Part shown: piece by piece, positions 33,130 through 44,299 of the stretch
Numbering within the stretch: position 1 is the stretch's first letter
Layout of the letters: every line of letters begins with the position of its first letter
Source of the DNA: Stomorhina lunata
Taxonomy: Eukaryota > Arthropoda > Insecta > Diptera > Rhiniidae
Assembly (NCBI GenBank): GCA_933228675.1
Contig: OW121741.1
Span: forward strand, 77,905,387 to 77,969,386
Direction: 5' to 3'
DNA length: 64,000 nucleotides
Translations under genes and position numbers: made by a program
The notes under the pieces: generated by a model
The model's database searches: none
Seen by the model: only the letters and a program-made list of their open reading frames with translations
Told to the model about the DNA's origin: nothing

Positions 33130-36100
33130 TTTTTCTTTGGAGCATAGAGCCTCAACCGTCCTTTGATATCGAGATGTTAGGCATACGTCATTTCATGAAT
33201 AGTTTGCTGCTTGCAACTCCGCTTCAAGTGACCTTCTCCACGTTCTATTAAGTGCACTAAAATGACGGCCGCTTGTCTGTGAATTCCAAAGAATCGTTTT
33301 CGAGCAATGTTGATATTTGAGCTTCGAAGTGTGTGACCTATCCACCGCCATTTCCGTTGATATACCTCTAAAGAAGCAGGGATTTGGTTTGTAGCATTTA
33401 GTATATCTTCAATCCACACTGAGGCGGCCATCGTCGCTTAACTATTAATACAAACGAAGCGTTTGTCGAGCAATGTTGGTATTTGGCTCTCGAAGTGTAT
33501 GGCCTATCCACCGCCTTTTCCGTTGACATACCTCTATAGAAGCAGGGATTTGTAGTATATCTTTAATCCACACTGAAGCGGCCATCGTCGCTTAACTGTG
33601 GATTCCAACGAATCGTTTGTCGAGCAATGTTGGTATTTGGCCTATCCATCGCCATCCGTTGACATACATCTATAGAAGCAGGGATTTGGTTTTTAGCCTT
33701 TAGTAGAGCTTCATTTCTTATGCGATTTGGCCACCATATATTAAGTATTTGCCGCAAGCATTTGTTTGCAAAAGTTTGTAGGGGCCCATCGATGGCATTT
33801 GTGCATTTCCAAGTTTCGCAATCGTAATACAAAACTTGTATGTGACATTCGAGTTATATATTTGTAACTTAGTTGTTGTTGATATTTGCCGAGATTTCCA
33901 AATAGCTCTGAGAATGCCGAATGCAGATTTTGCCTTATTAATACGAGATTCAATATCCTCGTCGGCGCCACCTCTTATAGATACCAAACTATCAAGATAA
34001 TTAAAGCTGATATGTATCGACGGGTTTGCGCCATAGCCTTCAGACATAATCTTAGTGTTAGAAATATTGATTTCCAGCCCAGCTGCCCGAGGTTCAAAAG
34101 TGATAGCGTTAGTGTTTCCTTAGAGTGACCTGAGCTTTGGCTTAGAAGACATACGTCATCAGTGTATTTCAAGTCCTCGAGTGTTAAAATTGTGTCCATT
34201 GGATACCGTGTCTACCATTTAGAGCCGTGCTATTATATTGTCGATGACAAGGCTAAAAAGTATAGGTGACAACAAACAAACACACATCATACTCCAGCAG
34301 AAACTTTGAACGGATTAAACAATTTACCTTTATGTAGGACCCGACATTTAAAATCCACTTACATTGCCCGAATTAAGTTCAGAATTTTTGTTGCCATGTT
34401 AGGATTTTCTAAAATTCTCCAAAGATAGCCCCTATTGACACTGTCCAAGGCCTTCATAAAGTCAATAAACGCTAGGTAAATGGGGATGCGCAATTCATTA
34501 CATTGCTCTAGTACTATTCTTATTGTGTTGATTAGGTCAACCCAAGATCGATTCCCTCGGAACCTAAAGTGATTTTCGCGGAGCGCAGCGGAACTGCATC
34601 GGTTGTTCTGTTCAAAATTACTCGACTTAGTATTTTGCTCGGTATTAGAAGAAGTGTTATATTCCTGTAGTTATTGCAGTCTTTGGAGTCACCCTTTTTC
34701 CGTATTTTGACTAGTATACCTTCATACCATGAGATTGGTAGAGGAGCTTATTTTTCCCATTTTTTACGAACAAATGGGTGCTACAGTCACACCGATCCTT
34801 CTACATCACATAAAAGAATCTCCGCTGAGGGATTGTCATTGTCTGGCGCCTTGTTGGGCCTAAGGATTTTAATGGCGCTCTTCACTTCTTGTGCTGTTGA
34901 TGGATTGTCTGAAATTCCTTTGAATATACTGTCATGGTTGGTTTCATTTTGCACTTCCGTCAGTGGTTCTAATCCAATAGGATTGTCTAATGTTGACTTG
35001 AAGTGTTCCATATCCAGCGTATTAATTGTTTATCCGGGTTTGAGAGAAGTGTACCGCTACTACTCAGGATGGGACTGTTGGCTTATGTAGGTTCGCCACA
35101 CAACGCCCTGGTATAAATTGTATAAAGTCTTCATGTCGCCTCTACTTGCAGCTAATTCAACTTGGTTCGCTTGTTCATCAATCCACAATGTCTTGTCCCT
35201 CCTGGCAGACTTTTCTATTTTATTGGAGAGATTGCGATGTGTTGTACGTAGGATTTCGGCATCTCCGTTTTCATTTTAAATTGTATTTTAAAACTTTTCC
35301 GTTGCTCTACCAAGTCCCACGTTGCTTGTGTTAACCAAATTTCCCTTTTATGATCTTTAAATCCTAGCGTTTGTTGACCCACCTCATGGTACATTAGAGT
35401 GACACATCTAGAGATTTCATTAAAATATACGTCGCTTTTGTTTATAACATCTGGAAGCTAAATCTTTAAGAAAGTAATAGGGGCGGTTCGAAGTCTCTCT
35501 AACTCCAGCTTTCCCAACATCAATTTTCCGATCGGCTTTTGACGTTTCAGACCTCAGAGCCGCTACTTTCAATCGAACTTTAGATATAACTAGATGATGG
35601 TCGCTGTTTATATCTGCTCCGCGCCTCGAACGTACATCAAGTAAAGATGATCGCCACTTAGAGTTGATCAAAATGTGATCAATTTGGTTCTTAGTGACGC
35701 CGTTCCAATTTATTTTATGGTGGAGCTTATCAGGAAAAATTGTGCCACCTACAACCAGTTTCCTTTCAAAGCATAGGTCGATTAATCTTTCCCGTTGTCG
35801 TTTTTATTCCGACATATTGCTTACCAATGTAGTGTTCTAAACCGGTGTTGCTTGAGCCAACTTTGGCGTTAAAGTCGTTAAAGTTAAAGCATCCAACTGC
35901 TTATTACATCATAAAATTCGTCTATGTCGTTTTCAGATTGGATTTCAGTAGGAGCGTAGACATTGATAATTATCATATTACGAGCTTTAGTCTTAAGTTT
36001 TATTGCCATTAGCCTCTCAATGATAGGATACCATGCTATCATAGCTTTACCTATTATTTTAGTCATCAGAAAGCTTACACCCCTACTATGCTTATCACCC

Positions 36101-36830
36101 ACCGAGCGACCGGTGTAAAGAAACGCAGTATTTTCATTCCGAACTTCCCCTTGTCCTTTTCATCTTGGTTCTTGCACCGCCAGCAAATCAATTTTATAAC
36201 CCAACATTTCACGCCCTAGTTGTTCTAGTTTTGTATAGCGTGAGTACGTTCCATGTCGCAAACTTTAAACTTTCTTTCATGCCTATATTAGTTTTTATAG
36301 TTCGATTTCTTTGGATAGAATTGGTTTGATTCATCAGGATGTTCTTGCATTGATTAGGCACCTCCAAAATCCTTGTGCCAGCTGCCGTAGCAGGGGGATT
36401 TCTCGCTTGATTACCTCTTGGAGTAGTATATTCTAAAATCTTGTTTCTTTCCATGCTTAAAACATCGTAAGTGCTAAGTCGGTAGATGACAAGACAAGAA
36501 CCACGTTCCTGAAGCGAGCCTCTCGATCCAAGACAGACGCCCGCTTGCAGCCGCAACTGACATGTTGAAAAGACGCTTCAGTTTCGTACTTTACCAAGTA
36601 CAATTATCTTAGACCCTTAGACCAAATACGTCGGAAAGGCTCCAAGATAACTGTCTCTCACGTTAGCCTTGACCTAGAATCCCATTCGGGTTGTTTACCG
36701 CATCTTCAACTAGGTTGTTCAGGTTTCCAGGATATACCGCGAGGAGGTGTGAATAGGAATTGAATGCAGTTATTACCTGTTAGCAGGAAACCCAGGCAAC
36801 AACTGCATCCTATTTGCATCCCAAAGTAAG
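33130..36830 (-). mobile_element. Degenerate RTE-like LINE retrotransposon
   Basis: Read on the minus strand, broken frames give the parts in order: endonuclease start KFATWNVLTLY (about 36230), IINVYAPTE (about 35955), SDHHLVISKVRLK (about 35590), reverse transcriptase LRPNKAPDND (about 34840) and YTDDVCLL (about 34155), and a C-terminal RWIGHTLRSSN (about 33325). The order and motifs fit an APE-type LINE of RTE-like character. Many stops and shifts make it dead. The 3' part (C-terminal region) is present in about three tandem copies at 33290-33430, 33446-33590 and 33600-33720. It lies in the last intron before the shared TEP exon, antisense to the gene. Confidence 0.75.
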
Positions 36831-38033
36831 ATCGTAAACATTGATAATTATCAAAAAACGAGCATTAGTATTAAGTTTTATTGCCATTAGTCGCTCATTG
36901 ATATGATACCATGCTATCATGGCTTTAGCTATTCTTTAAGATATCAGAAAGCCCACACCTCTACATGAGCGTAGTAGGGGTGTGCGCTTTCTGGTATCTC
37001 CGGGCGACCGGAGTAAAGAAACGCAGCATTTTCGAAATATAATTGAATTTAGTTTATTCTTTAAGGTTTTCAACATTTTTATATAAAATATTAAAAACAA
37101 AGTTCTGAAAACTTTGTAACATTGCAATCCCTGACCGCAGCATTTGCTATACCGATTTGCAAGTGCCACGATGCCAGAGTACTTGCAAGAGAATGTGAAT
37201 TGTACTATTATTTCAGAAAGGCTTTTAGCCTAAATATTTTCAGGTAAACTTTCTGAGAAGATCAAACTTTTTTTTATTGAATTTTGAATTTAAATTTTCT
37301 AGAAAATTCTAAATTTGAGTTAACTTTTTTTTTTTTTTGGAACTTATGTCTGTGGCTTGGTACTAAAAGTGCCAATATCAAAAAACATAGTTTTGAGAAA
37401 ATTAGATTTTAAGTTTTTACTTTCCATATAAATTCATAGTAACTTTACCCAGAAAACCCCTTATTAGTATGTTCTGAAATAAGTTAGAGATTAGCTGTTG
37501 GAGCTAAATAAAAGAAGCTAAAGAAGGGAATCTAATGCAATGATTTACTCAAAACAGCAAAAACTTACATTGGCCCTTTTAGCACCAAGCCACAGTGTAA
37601 TATAAGCATTTTATATTAACCCTAAAAAAACTTCGTGACCTACTTATTCCTATCTGTTATACACTTTTATAAAAGGTTTTTGTCTTGACTAAGCTTTTTA
37701 CTTTATAAATTAAAGCTTTTTTCAGCTTTTCTTGATTTGAGCACATATTTTTTTCATATGTTACCCTTATGGAACTTATAAAGCTTTGCTTTTTCATAAA
37801 CTTTATTTAATAAATAATATTATCAAACCTTTAACTTACATTAAATTGTGTTTTCTAACTAATCACCCTACATAATGCATGTTTTATTTCATTAATCATA
37901 TTAATTCTTAAAGCTTTTTGTGTTGTAATTGTTGTATTCTAATATATGTCAAGTTATAATTTTTACTATGTTCTAATAAAATATTTTATTTTATCTTCCC
38001 TTACCTCCTTTTTCCCTGTTCCAAAATTTCTAG
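36831..38033. other. Intron sequence with a small LINE fragment
   Basis: 36831-37050 repeats a piece of the LINE at about 35950-36140, interrupted by a short palindrome (AGAAAGCCCACACC...GGTGTGCGCTTTCT). From 37050 to the acceptor at 38033 there is only AT-rich intron; nothing else recognised. Confidence 0.5.
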
Positions 38034-41000
38034 CACTGACAAAAATGGCTTGGCTACTTTTACCAAAAACATTCCCGATACCATTACTTCTTGGGTGGTT
38101 ACTGGATTTTCTTTGAATGAAAAAACCGGTCTCGGTATGGCTGATAATCCCACAAAAATTGAAGTATTCCAGCCATTCTTTATAAGCACCAATTTGCCCT
38201 ATTCGGTTAAACGCGGTGAAGTTATATCCATACCCATAGTTGTCTTCAATTATCTCGACAAGGCCTTGGATGCTGAAGTTACCATGGAGAATACCGACAA
38301 AGAATACGACTTCACTGAGGTATCTAATGAAATTGAGGAAGTCGTTGTGGAGGAGCAGCAGCGCGTCAAAAGAGTTACCGTGCCCTCGAATAGTGGCAAG
38401 AGTGTATCATTCATGATCCGTCCCAACAAAGTGGGAGAGATAACATTGAAAATCAAGGCCATTACTCCCCTGGCTGGCGATGCCATACACCAAAAACTCA
38501 AGGTTGAACCCGAGGGTGTGACACAATATGAAAATCAGGCCCTCTTTATTACACCCTCAGAATCGAAGGAGCCCCTCAAGCAAACTCTTAAGGCCGAAAT
38601 ACCCAAAGAAGCTGTCTTGGATTCGGAATATTTGGAATTCTCGGTAGTTGGTGATATCTTGGGTCCCACCATCAAGAATATTGACAATTTAGTGCGCAAA
38701 CCTTATGGTTGCGGTGAACAGAACATGGTCAATTTTGTACCCAATATTTTGGTTTTACACTATTTGGATGCCATCAAACGTGAAATGCCTACAGTTGTGG
38801 AAAAGGCTAAGAAATATATGGAAGTTGGCTATCAACGTGAATTGACCTATAAGCATAAGAATGGAGCCTATAGTGCCTTTGGTGAGAGCAGTAGTGAGGC
38901 TAATAGTTGGTTGACTGCCTACGTAGCTCGTTCCTTTATTCAGGCTAGAAAATATATCAGTATTGATTCAGCTGTTATTGATCAAGCTTTGGAATATGTT
39001 GTATCTAATCAGTTGGAGAGTGGTCAGTTTAAGCAGACCGGCCGTTTGTTCCATCCTTCCCATCAGAATGATGTCGGCTTTACCGCTTTCGCTTTGTTGG
39101 CTTTGTTGGAGGATATGGTAAGTTGAAATTCTTGAGTATTAGTTATTAAAACTTCCTCAATTTTTGTGGCCTTTTGAATGTTTTCCATCAAATATGCCTC
39201 TTTTCAGAAATAGAGTTTAAGAAAATATTTGCTTAGCCTTTTTCTGTTTTCAATAGAACGATTTTTGAACCATCTTCAAGTGGTATCATCTTCTCTTATC
39301 CTTGACTCCCTGTGGAGCATTGGGCTTTATTCATCAGAATGTTCTTGCATAGATTAGGTACCCCCAAAATCCTTGTTCCAGCAGGGGGATTTCTCGTATG
39401 ATTACCCCATTGAGTAGTATATTCTTTAATGTTGTTTTCTTCCATGCTTAAAGCATCTTAGTGTTAAGTCGATGGATGATGAGTCCAAAGACATTAGCCA
39501 CGTTTGTAAAGCGAGCCGCTCGATCCAAGACAGACGCCCGCTTGTAGCCCCGTTGTTTCTTTCCATGCTTAAAACATCGTAAGTCGATGGGTGATATGTC
39601 CAAAGACACAAGTCAGCGAGCAAGCCACTCGATCCGAGACAGACGTCCTCTTGCTGCAGCAACTAACATGTTGAACAGTAGTTAGTACAATTATCTTAGG
39701 CCCTTAGACCAAATACGTTGGAATGGATAACTGCCTCTCATATTAGCCCCGAACTAGGATCCCACACGGGTTGTTTACCTCATCTTCAACCCAGGTTGCT
39801 TAGGTTACCAGGATGTGCCACGAGGTGGTTAGAGTAGGAATTGGATACAGTTCTTACCTGGTAGCTGGAGACGCCAGGCAACAACTGCATCCCATTGCAT
39901 CCCAATCGTATCGTAGTTCTTAATATTGTAAACAATTTAAAATACGGGGTGGGTCAATAAGTCCGAGGCTTTTTAAATTTCCACCCTCTTAATTAGGAAA
40001 TTTAAATTGATGCTATCAAGACTCGACTTTCAGTTGATTATTGTTTAAATTTGAATAAGCTGCGATATTTAGTTTGCGTTTGGTAGCTGTTGATATAAGT
40101 CTTCCTCGCGTTTTAAGAAGAAACTGGAAAATAGGGAATTTCATGTGCTCATTAATCATTCATCGCTAAAATCAGGGCTTCATTGAGTATAAATGAAGCC
40201 GTACAAGCACGGAAGATTCCGAGCGATGCTGGACGCTCAGTTGAGGTCTTTACATACCAAACAATTGGAAAAATTTGCGATACGATTTCAGACGATCGGA
40301 GATTAAAAGTAAGAGAGACCTGGCTTCTACATTTTACATGGATAATTTTTTCACTTGCGTGACCACTTGGGTTTGATAAAGATTTGCGCAAAAGGTCTGC
40401 CACATTTACACACAATCAATCACAATGCAACCGTTTGATTATATCGCAGGAATGTTTTCAGTTAGACGATGTTTTGCACTGATTCGTAACCGTGGACAAA
40501 ATGTAGATTCACTATAACCCACCGGGTACTTGTTTATTCGAAGCAAGTCGGCGCTAAAGAAGCCAAGGTTGGGTCTGTCAGCCATTGAAGTCATAGCGAC
40601 TGTTTTTTGGGATGTATGGACTACAAACTGTTACTCATCCCTCACCCGCCATATTCTGTGGATTTAGCTCCGTGTAACTATTTCTTGTTTCCAAACTTTA
40701 AGAAATGGCTCTGTTGAAAGAGATATGTCTCAAAGACCCCGACAAATCATAGTTTTCATAAGGGTTTTCAAAAATTGGAGAAACGTAGGACTAAGCTCCT
40801 GGAAAACAACGAAGAGTATATTAAAACGTTAATAAAATTTTAGTATAAAAACACGCATTTCATTCAAAAAGACACGGAATTATTGATCCGTCCTCGTACT
40901 TCTCATCATCTTCTTATAATTCTTCAGTTTATCTTCAAGTTTAGAATGACATTCGAAACCTCTATGTCTAGTATTTCATCTCGTTTAATATATATCACTT

Positions 41001-44000
41001 TTGAAATATTTCCGATTTGACTTTTATAAAAATTTTACCAAAATTCGGGGATGACCCTTCTTGTAAATTGAGTTGTGATAAAACTAGGAAGAATATTTGT
41101 GAGAAGGATGATAGAGGGTGTAATGCTTGGAGACATTTGTCAGTTTATTCTCTAAAGTTGTGCGGTCCATAATCGACCACAAATGGATGAGTTTTTGTAG
41201 AAAAGAAGTATGTTCGAAAGTTTGCCTTCGGGTGCTAGTTCCCTGATTTCATTAGAACTTCTGAAACCCTAATATCGATAAAACTGCTGCTCCAGTGAAT
41301 CTTTACCAAATAAGTAACTTTGTTGAACATTTCCATTTGGTGTGGATCCATCTATTATTCTTGTTCTTCTTGGTAGGAGCCCCTGATGGCATTGTTAAGG
41401 GATCTGATAATAGTATCTTCTAGTCCATCTGTTTTAAATTTCTTCTGGAATAACTTTTTATAGCTCCGTCTTTAAGCCGGTGGCAATTAAGAAATGGTGG
41501 TAACTAGTTATATCTGCACCGGGATAGAAGATCGATAATCTCGGTCATAGATCAAGTTCCATAGACTAGTTATGCTTTAACATCACCAAGGAGAATAACA
41601 ATGTCCCTTCGCCTGATATCATGCCAGATTTTGGTGAGAATGTTGTAAAACTCCTCTTTTTGTTCGTAATCCGACATTTCATTTGGCGTAATTAAGGAAT
41701 GTTGGTCACACGTTATATCCGCACCGCGATAGGAGTTCGGTATTCTTGGTTATGAATAAAGTTCTGTCGACTAGTTATGCTTTAACATCACCAAGGAAGA
41801 TAACAATGACTCTTCGTCTGATATCATGCTACACTTTGGTGAGACTCTTTTAAAACTCCTTTATTTGTTCGCAGTCCGATATCTAGTTTGGGGCGTAGCA
41901 TTGCTTTGCAGTTGTATTCCTCGGGCGTGTGTGAAATCTGCCAGATATAATATGGTCTATGTAAGCTTTCCATATACCTCTTTTGTTAGAAGAAGCCTAA
42001 CGCTCTTCTCTTTGGCCTGCTCATTTTCCCGACAAAAATAATTTTAGTGCGTCCTGTGCAGGGAATTGGAAGGACAACTGACTTCGGCTGTACCAAAAAG
42101 TAAATGTAATGCTCTAATTTTTAATGTTTCCGCTAGTGTACGTAGTAACGCTCCATGTTCCAATTTGTAATTCTTATTTATGGCTCAATTTGGATTTAGG
42201 ACGTGTGAGTGATAAGTCAACAGCGTCCAATTCTGGTGTAATTCTAAGAGTAGCATCCACAATAAAATTAAAAAGGTCCCTTATGAAGCTCTTCTGTATG
42301 ATTGAGGTTCATCCATTGTCGTATTTTTATAATTTACCTTCACTTGATAACTTATTTGGAGTTTGGGATACTCTGATACCAGTGAACCCTACGTATATGT
42401 TTGTATCCAGCTTACTTATCTTCTAAACTAATGGCGCTTTCCATAAAAGACACATCCGTGTGAGTCTGATATTTATCCGTCATTAGGAGACAAACTTATT
42501 TTTATAGATAATTTTTAAAAACAATAGATTTCCTATCGATGATTCTTTATTTTGAAGTTACTCGTTTCCTAACAGGAACCATTTCTCATGCTATTCCTAC
42601 ATTTTCGGCTCTACGCCAAAAGACCTCATTAAAAAAAAACAGGTATAACTTTGAAATAAGATATAATAAGATAATATAAAAAAGGGGTTCTACGCTCATA
42701 TTTTTTATATTACACCTTTATCGCAGTTTGACTTACTTAAATGACCTATATTTACAACCTGTTAAGGTCAAACACCGTACATATTTTAGAAATCCAAGCG
42801 CTTCGATCACGCTGTAGCGCAGTAACCCGGGTGATTCCGGAAGGAGGGCAGTGCCCACAGTTAAGATGAAGGATAACCAAGATAAGCCTGGGCTTATTTA
42901 TTAAGATATAGTAAACTACAAGTTAATAAAATGCTTCTGAAAAAAAGTCTGGTTTTCCTGAGTTGTCGGAAATTCTTCCTAGAGTATAATTTTAATCATC
43001 AGATTTTGTTCAACACTACAACAACATTAATACTCATAATTTGTTCCGCAAAAGTTTAATAATTTCTATTCTCATTCTTCTTTATAGGACTACTCCAACA
43101 AATACAAAACCCAAATCGAAAAAGGTCTCAAATATATTGTAGACAACATTGAGAAAGAAAGTGATACCTATGCGCTGACCATAGCTATGGTGGTTCTCAA
43201 GAAGGCTCAAAACCCTAGTGCTGGTAAGCTAATGGAAAAACTAGAAAAGATAGCCCACGAAGAAAACGGTCTTAAATACTGGACCAAATCATCTAAGGAT
43301 CATAGTAACGACATTGAAATCACCGCCTATATATTGGAAGCTTATGTCTACACCGAACCTGCAGGAAAATTATTGCCCATTATTAAGTGGTTGATTGGTA
43401 ATCGTAATAGTATGGGTGGCTTTGATCAAACACAAGATACTGTAGTGGGTCTTCAGGCTTTAATCAGATTTGCTGAAAAGTATATAACGACCGGAGATGG
43501 CAAGATGGATATTAACTTTGTGGCTCAAGATGGCGAGGGCAAAGAGACCACCAAGGGCAGCTTCTCGGTGGATAAGGAGAACTCTTTGATATTGCAAACT
43601 CATGTGGTAGGTTTCTTTTGAATGATATAAAAAATTCTGAAAAATTTTAATTATTACTCTCTTAACAGCTTCCCAAATCTTCGCGTCAAATTACTTTGGA
43701 AGCCAATGGCAAGGGTTCTTCACTCATCCAATTCTCTTATCGCTACAATTTGGCAACCAAGGATGATAAGCCCAGCTTTAGCGTTAAGCACAATATTTTA
43801 CCCGCCGCCCACTCTAGACTTTTGAAAATGGATGTTTGCGCTAGTTTTGTGCCGGGAGCCAATAATGATCTCAAAGAATCTAATATGGCCATTATGGAAA
43901 TTTACCTACCATCTGGTTTTACTGCCGACTCGGAGCAATTTGACAAAATACGTAGTGCCGATCAAGTGCAACGTGTTGAAACCAAAAATTCCGATACCGC

Positions 44001-44220
44001 TTTAGTTATCTATTTTGATTATCTTGCAGCTGGCAAAGAAATATGCCTCCCAGTAAATGCTGAAAGAACCCATGATGTAGCCAAGCAAAAGCCCGCTGCT
44101 ATAACTATATATGACTACTACAATTCGGATCAACGTGCCACGGTCTACTATGAGGTGAAATCTTCATTGTGTGATATTTGCGAAAAGGGTGAATGCGGCC
44201 AGGGCTGTGACAAGAAATAA
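38034..44220 (+). CDS. Tep2: Thioester-containing protein, shared 3' exons
   Basis: Three exons: 38034-39117, 43088-43606 and 43669-44220 (stop TAA). Together they encode about 717 aa, the C-terminal half of a secreted complement-like TEP that tags microbes in insect haemolymph. The first exon starts with 1 nt and TDKNGLATFTKNIPDTITSW, the usual sequence after the bait region, and carries the thioester motif GCGEQ (38707-38721). The second completes the thioester domain (MGGFDQTQDTVVGLQAL). The third holds the receptor-binding-like domain and a Cys-rich tail (LCDICEKGECGQGC) typical of insect TEPs. Introns are 3970 and 62 nt. The first exon must receive two bases from an upstream cassette to stay in frame. 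Assignment to Tep2 rests on the multiple alternative bait exons; orthology is not proven. Confidence 0.92.
39290..39930 (-). mobile_element. LINE 5'-end fragment
   Basis: Intron copy of the 5' end of the LINE at 36340-36830 (shared phrases CAGGGGGATTTCTCG, GTTGTTTACC and CAACTGCATCC), with a partial internal duplication. No intact frame. Confidence 0.6.
39945..40897 (+). mobile_element. Dead mariner transposon
   Basis: The left end GGGTCAATAAGTCCGAGG and right end ATTATTGATCCGTCCTCG are degenerate mariner-type inverted termini. Plus-strand relics of a mariner transposase are readable: AKVGLSAIEVIATVFW (about 40560) and PPYSVDLAPCNYFLFPNF (about 40646), the catalytic-domain signature. Frames are broken throughout. 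It lies in the TEP intron. Confidence 0.8.
40898..42110 (-). mobile_element. LINE endonuclease fragments, partly duplicated
   Basis: TEP intron sequence resembling the endonuclease region of the RTE-like LINE in minus orientation. A segment of about 195 bp is tandemly duplicated: AGTTATGCTTTAACATCACC occurs at about 41568 and 41772 with the same downstream context. No intact frame. Confidence 0.45.
42111..43087. other. Intron remainder, nothing recognised
   Basis: End of the large TEP intron, with diverged non-coding sequence up to the acceptor TTTATAG before 43088. A GC-richer patch near 42790-42890 may be further retroelement debris but could not be identified. Confidence 0.4.
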
Positions 44221-44275
44221 GATTAATGACAATTTAAGTCGAATCCTATATTATTATAGTTGAATATAAATTTTA

Positions 44276-44281
44276 AATAAA
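44276..44281 (+). terminator. TEP polyadenylation signal AATAAA
   Basis: AATAAA 56 nt after the TEP stop codon, in AT-rich 3' UTR. Confidence 0.65.
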
Positions 44282-44299
44282 TGCATTAAAATTAAAGTT

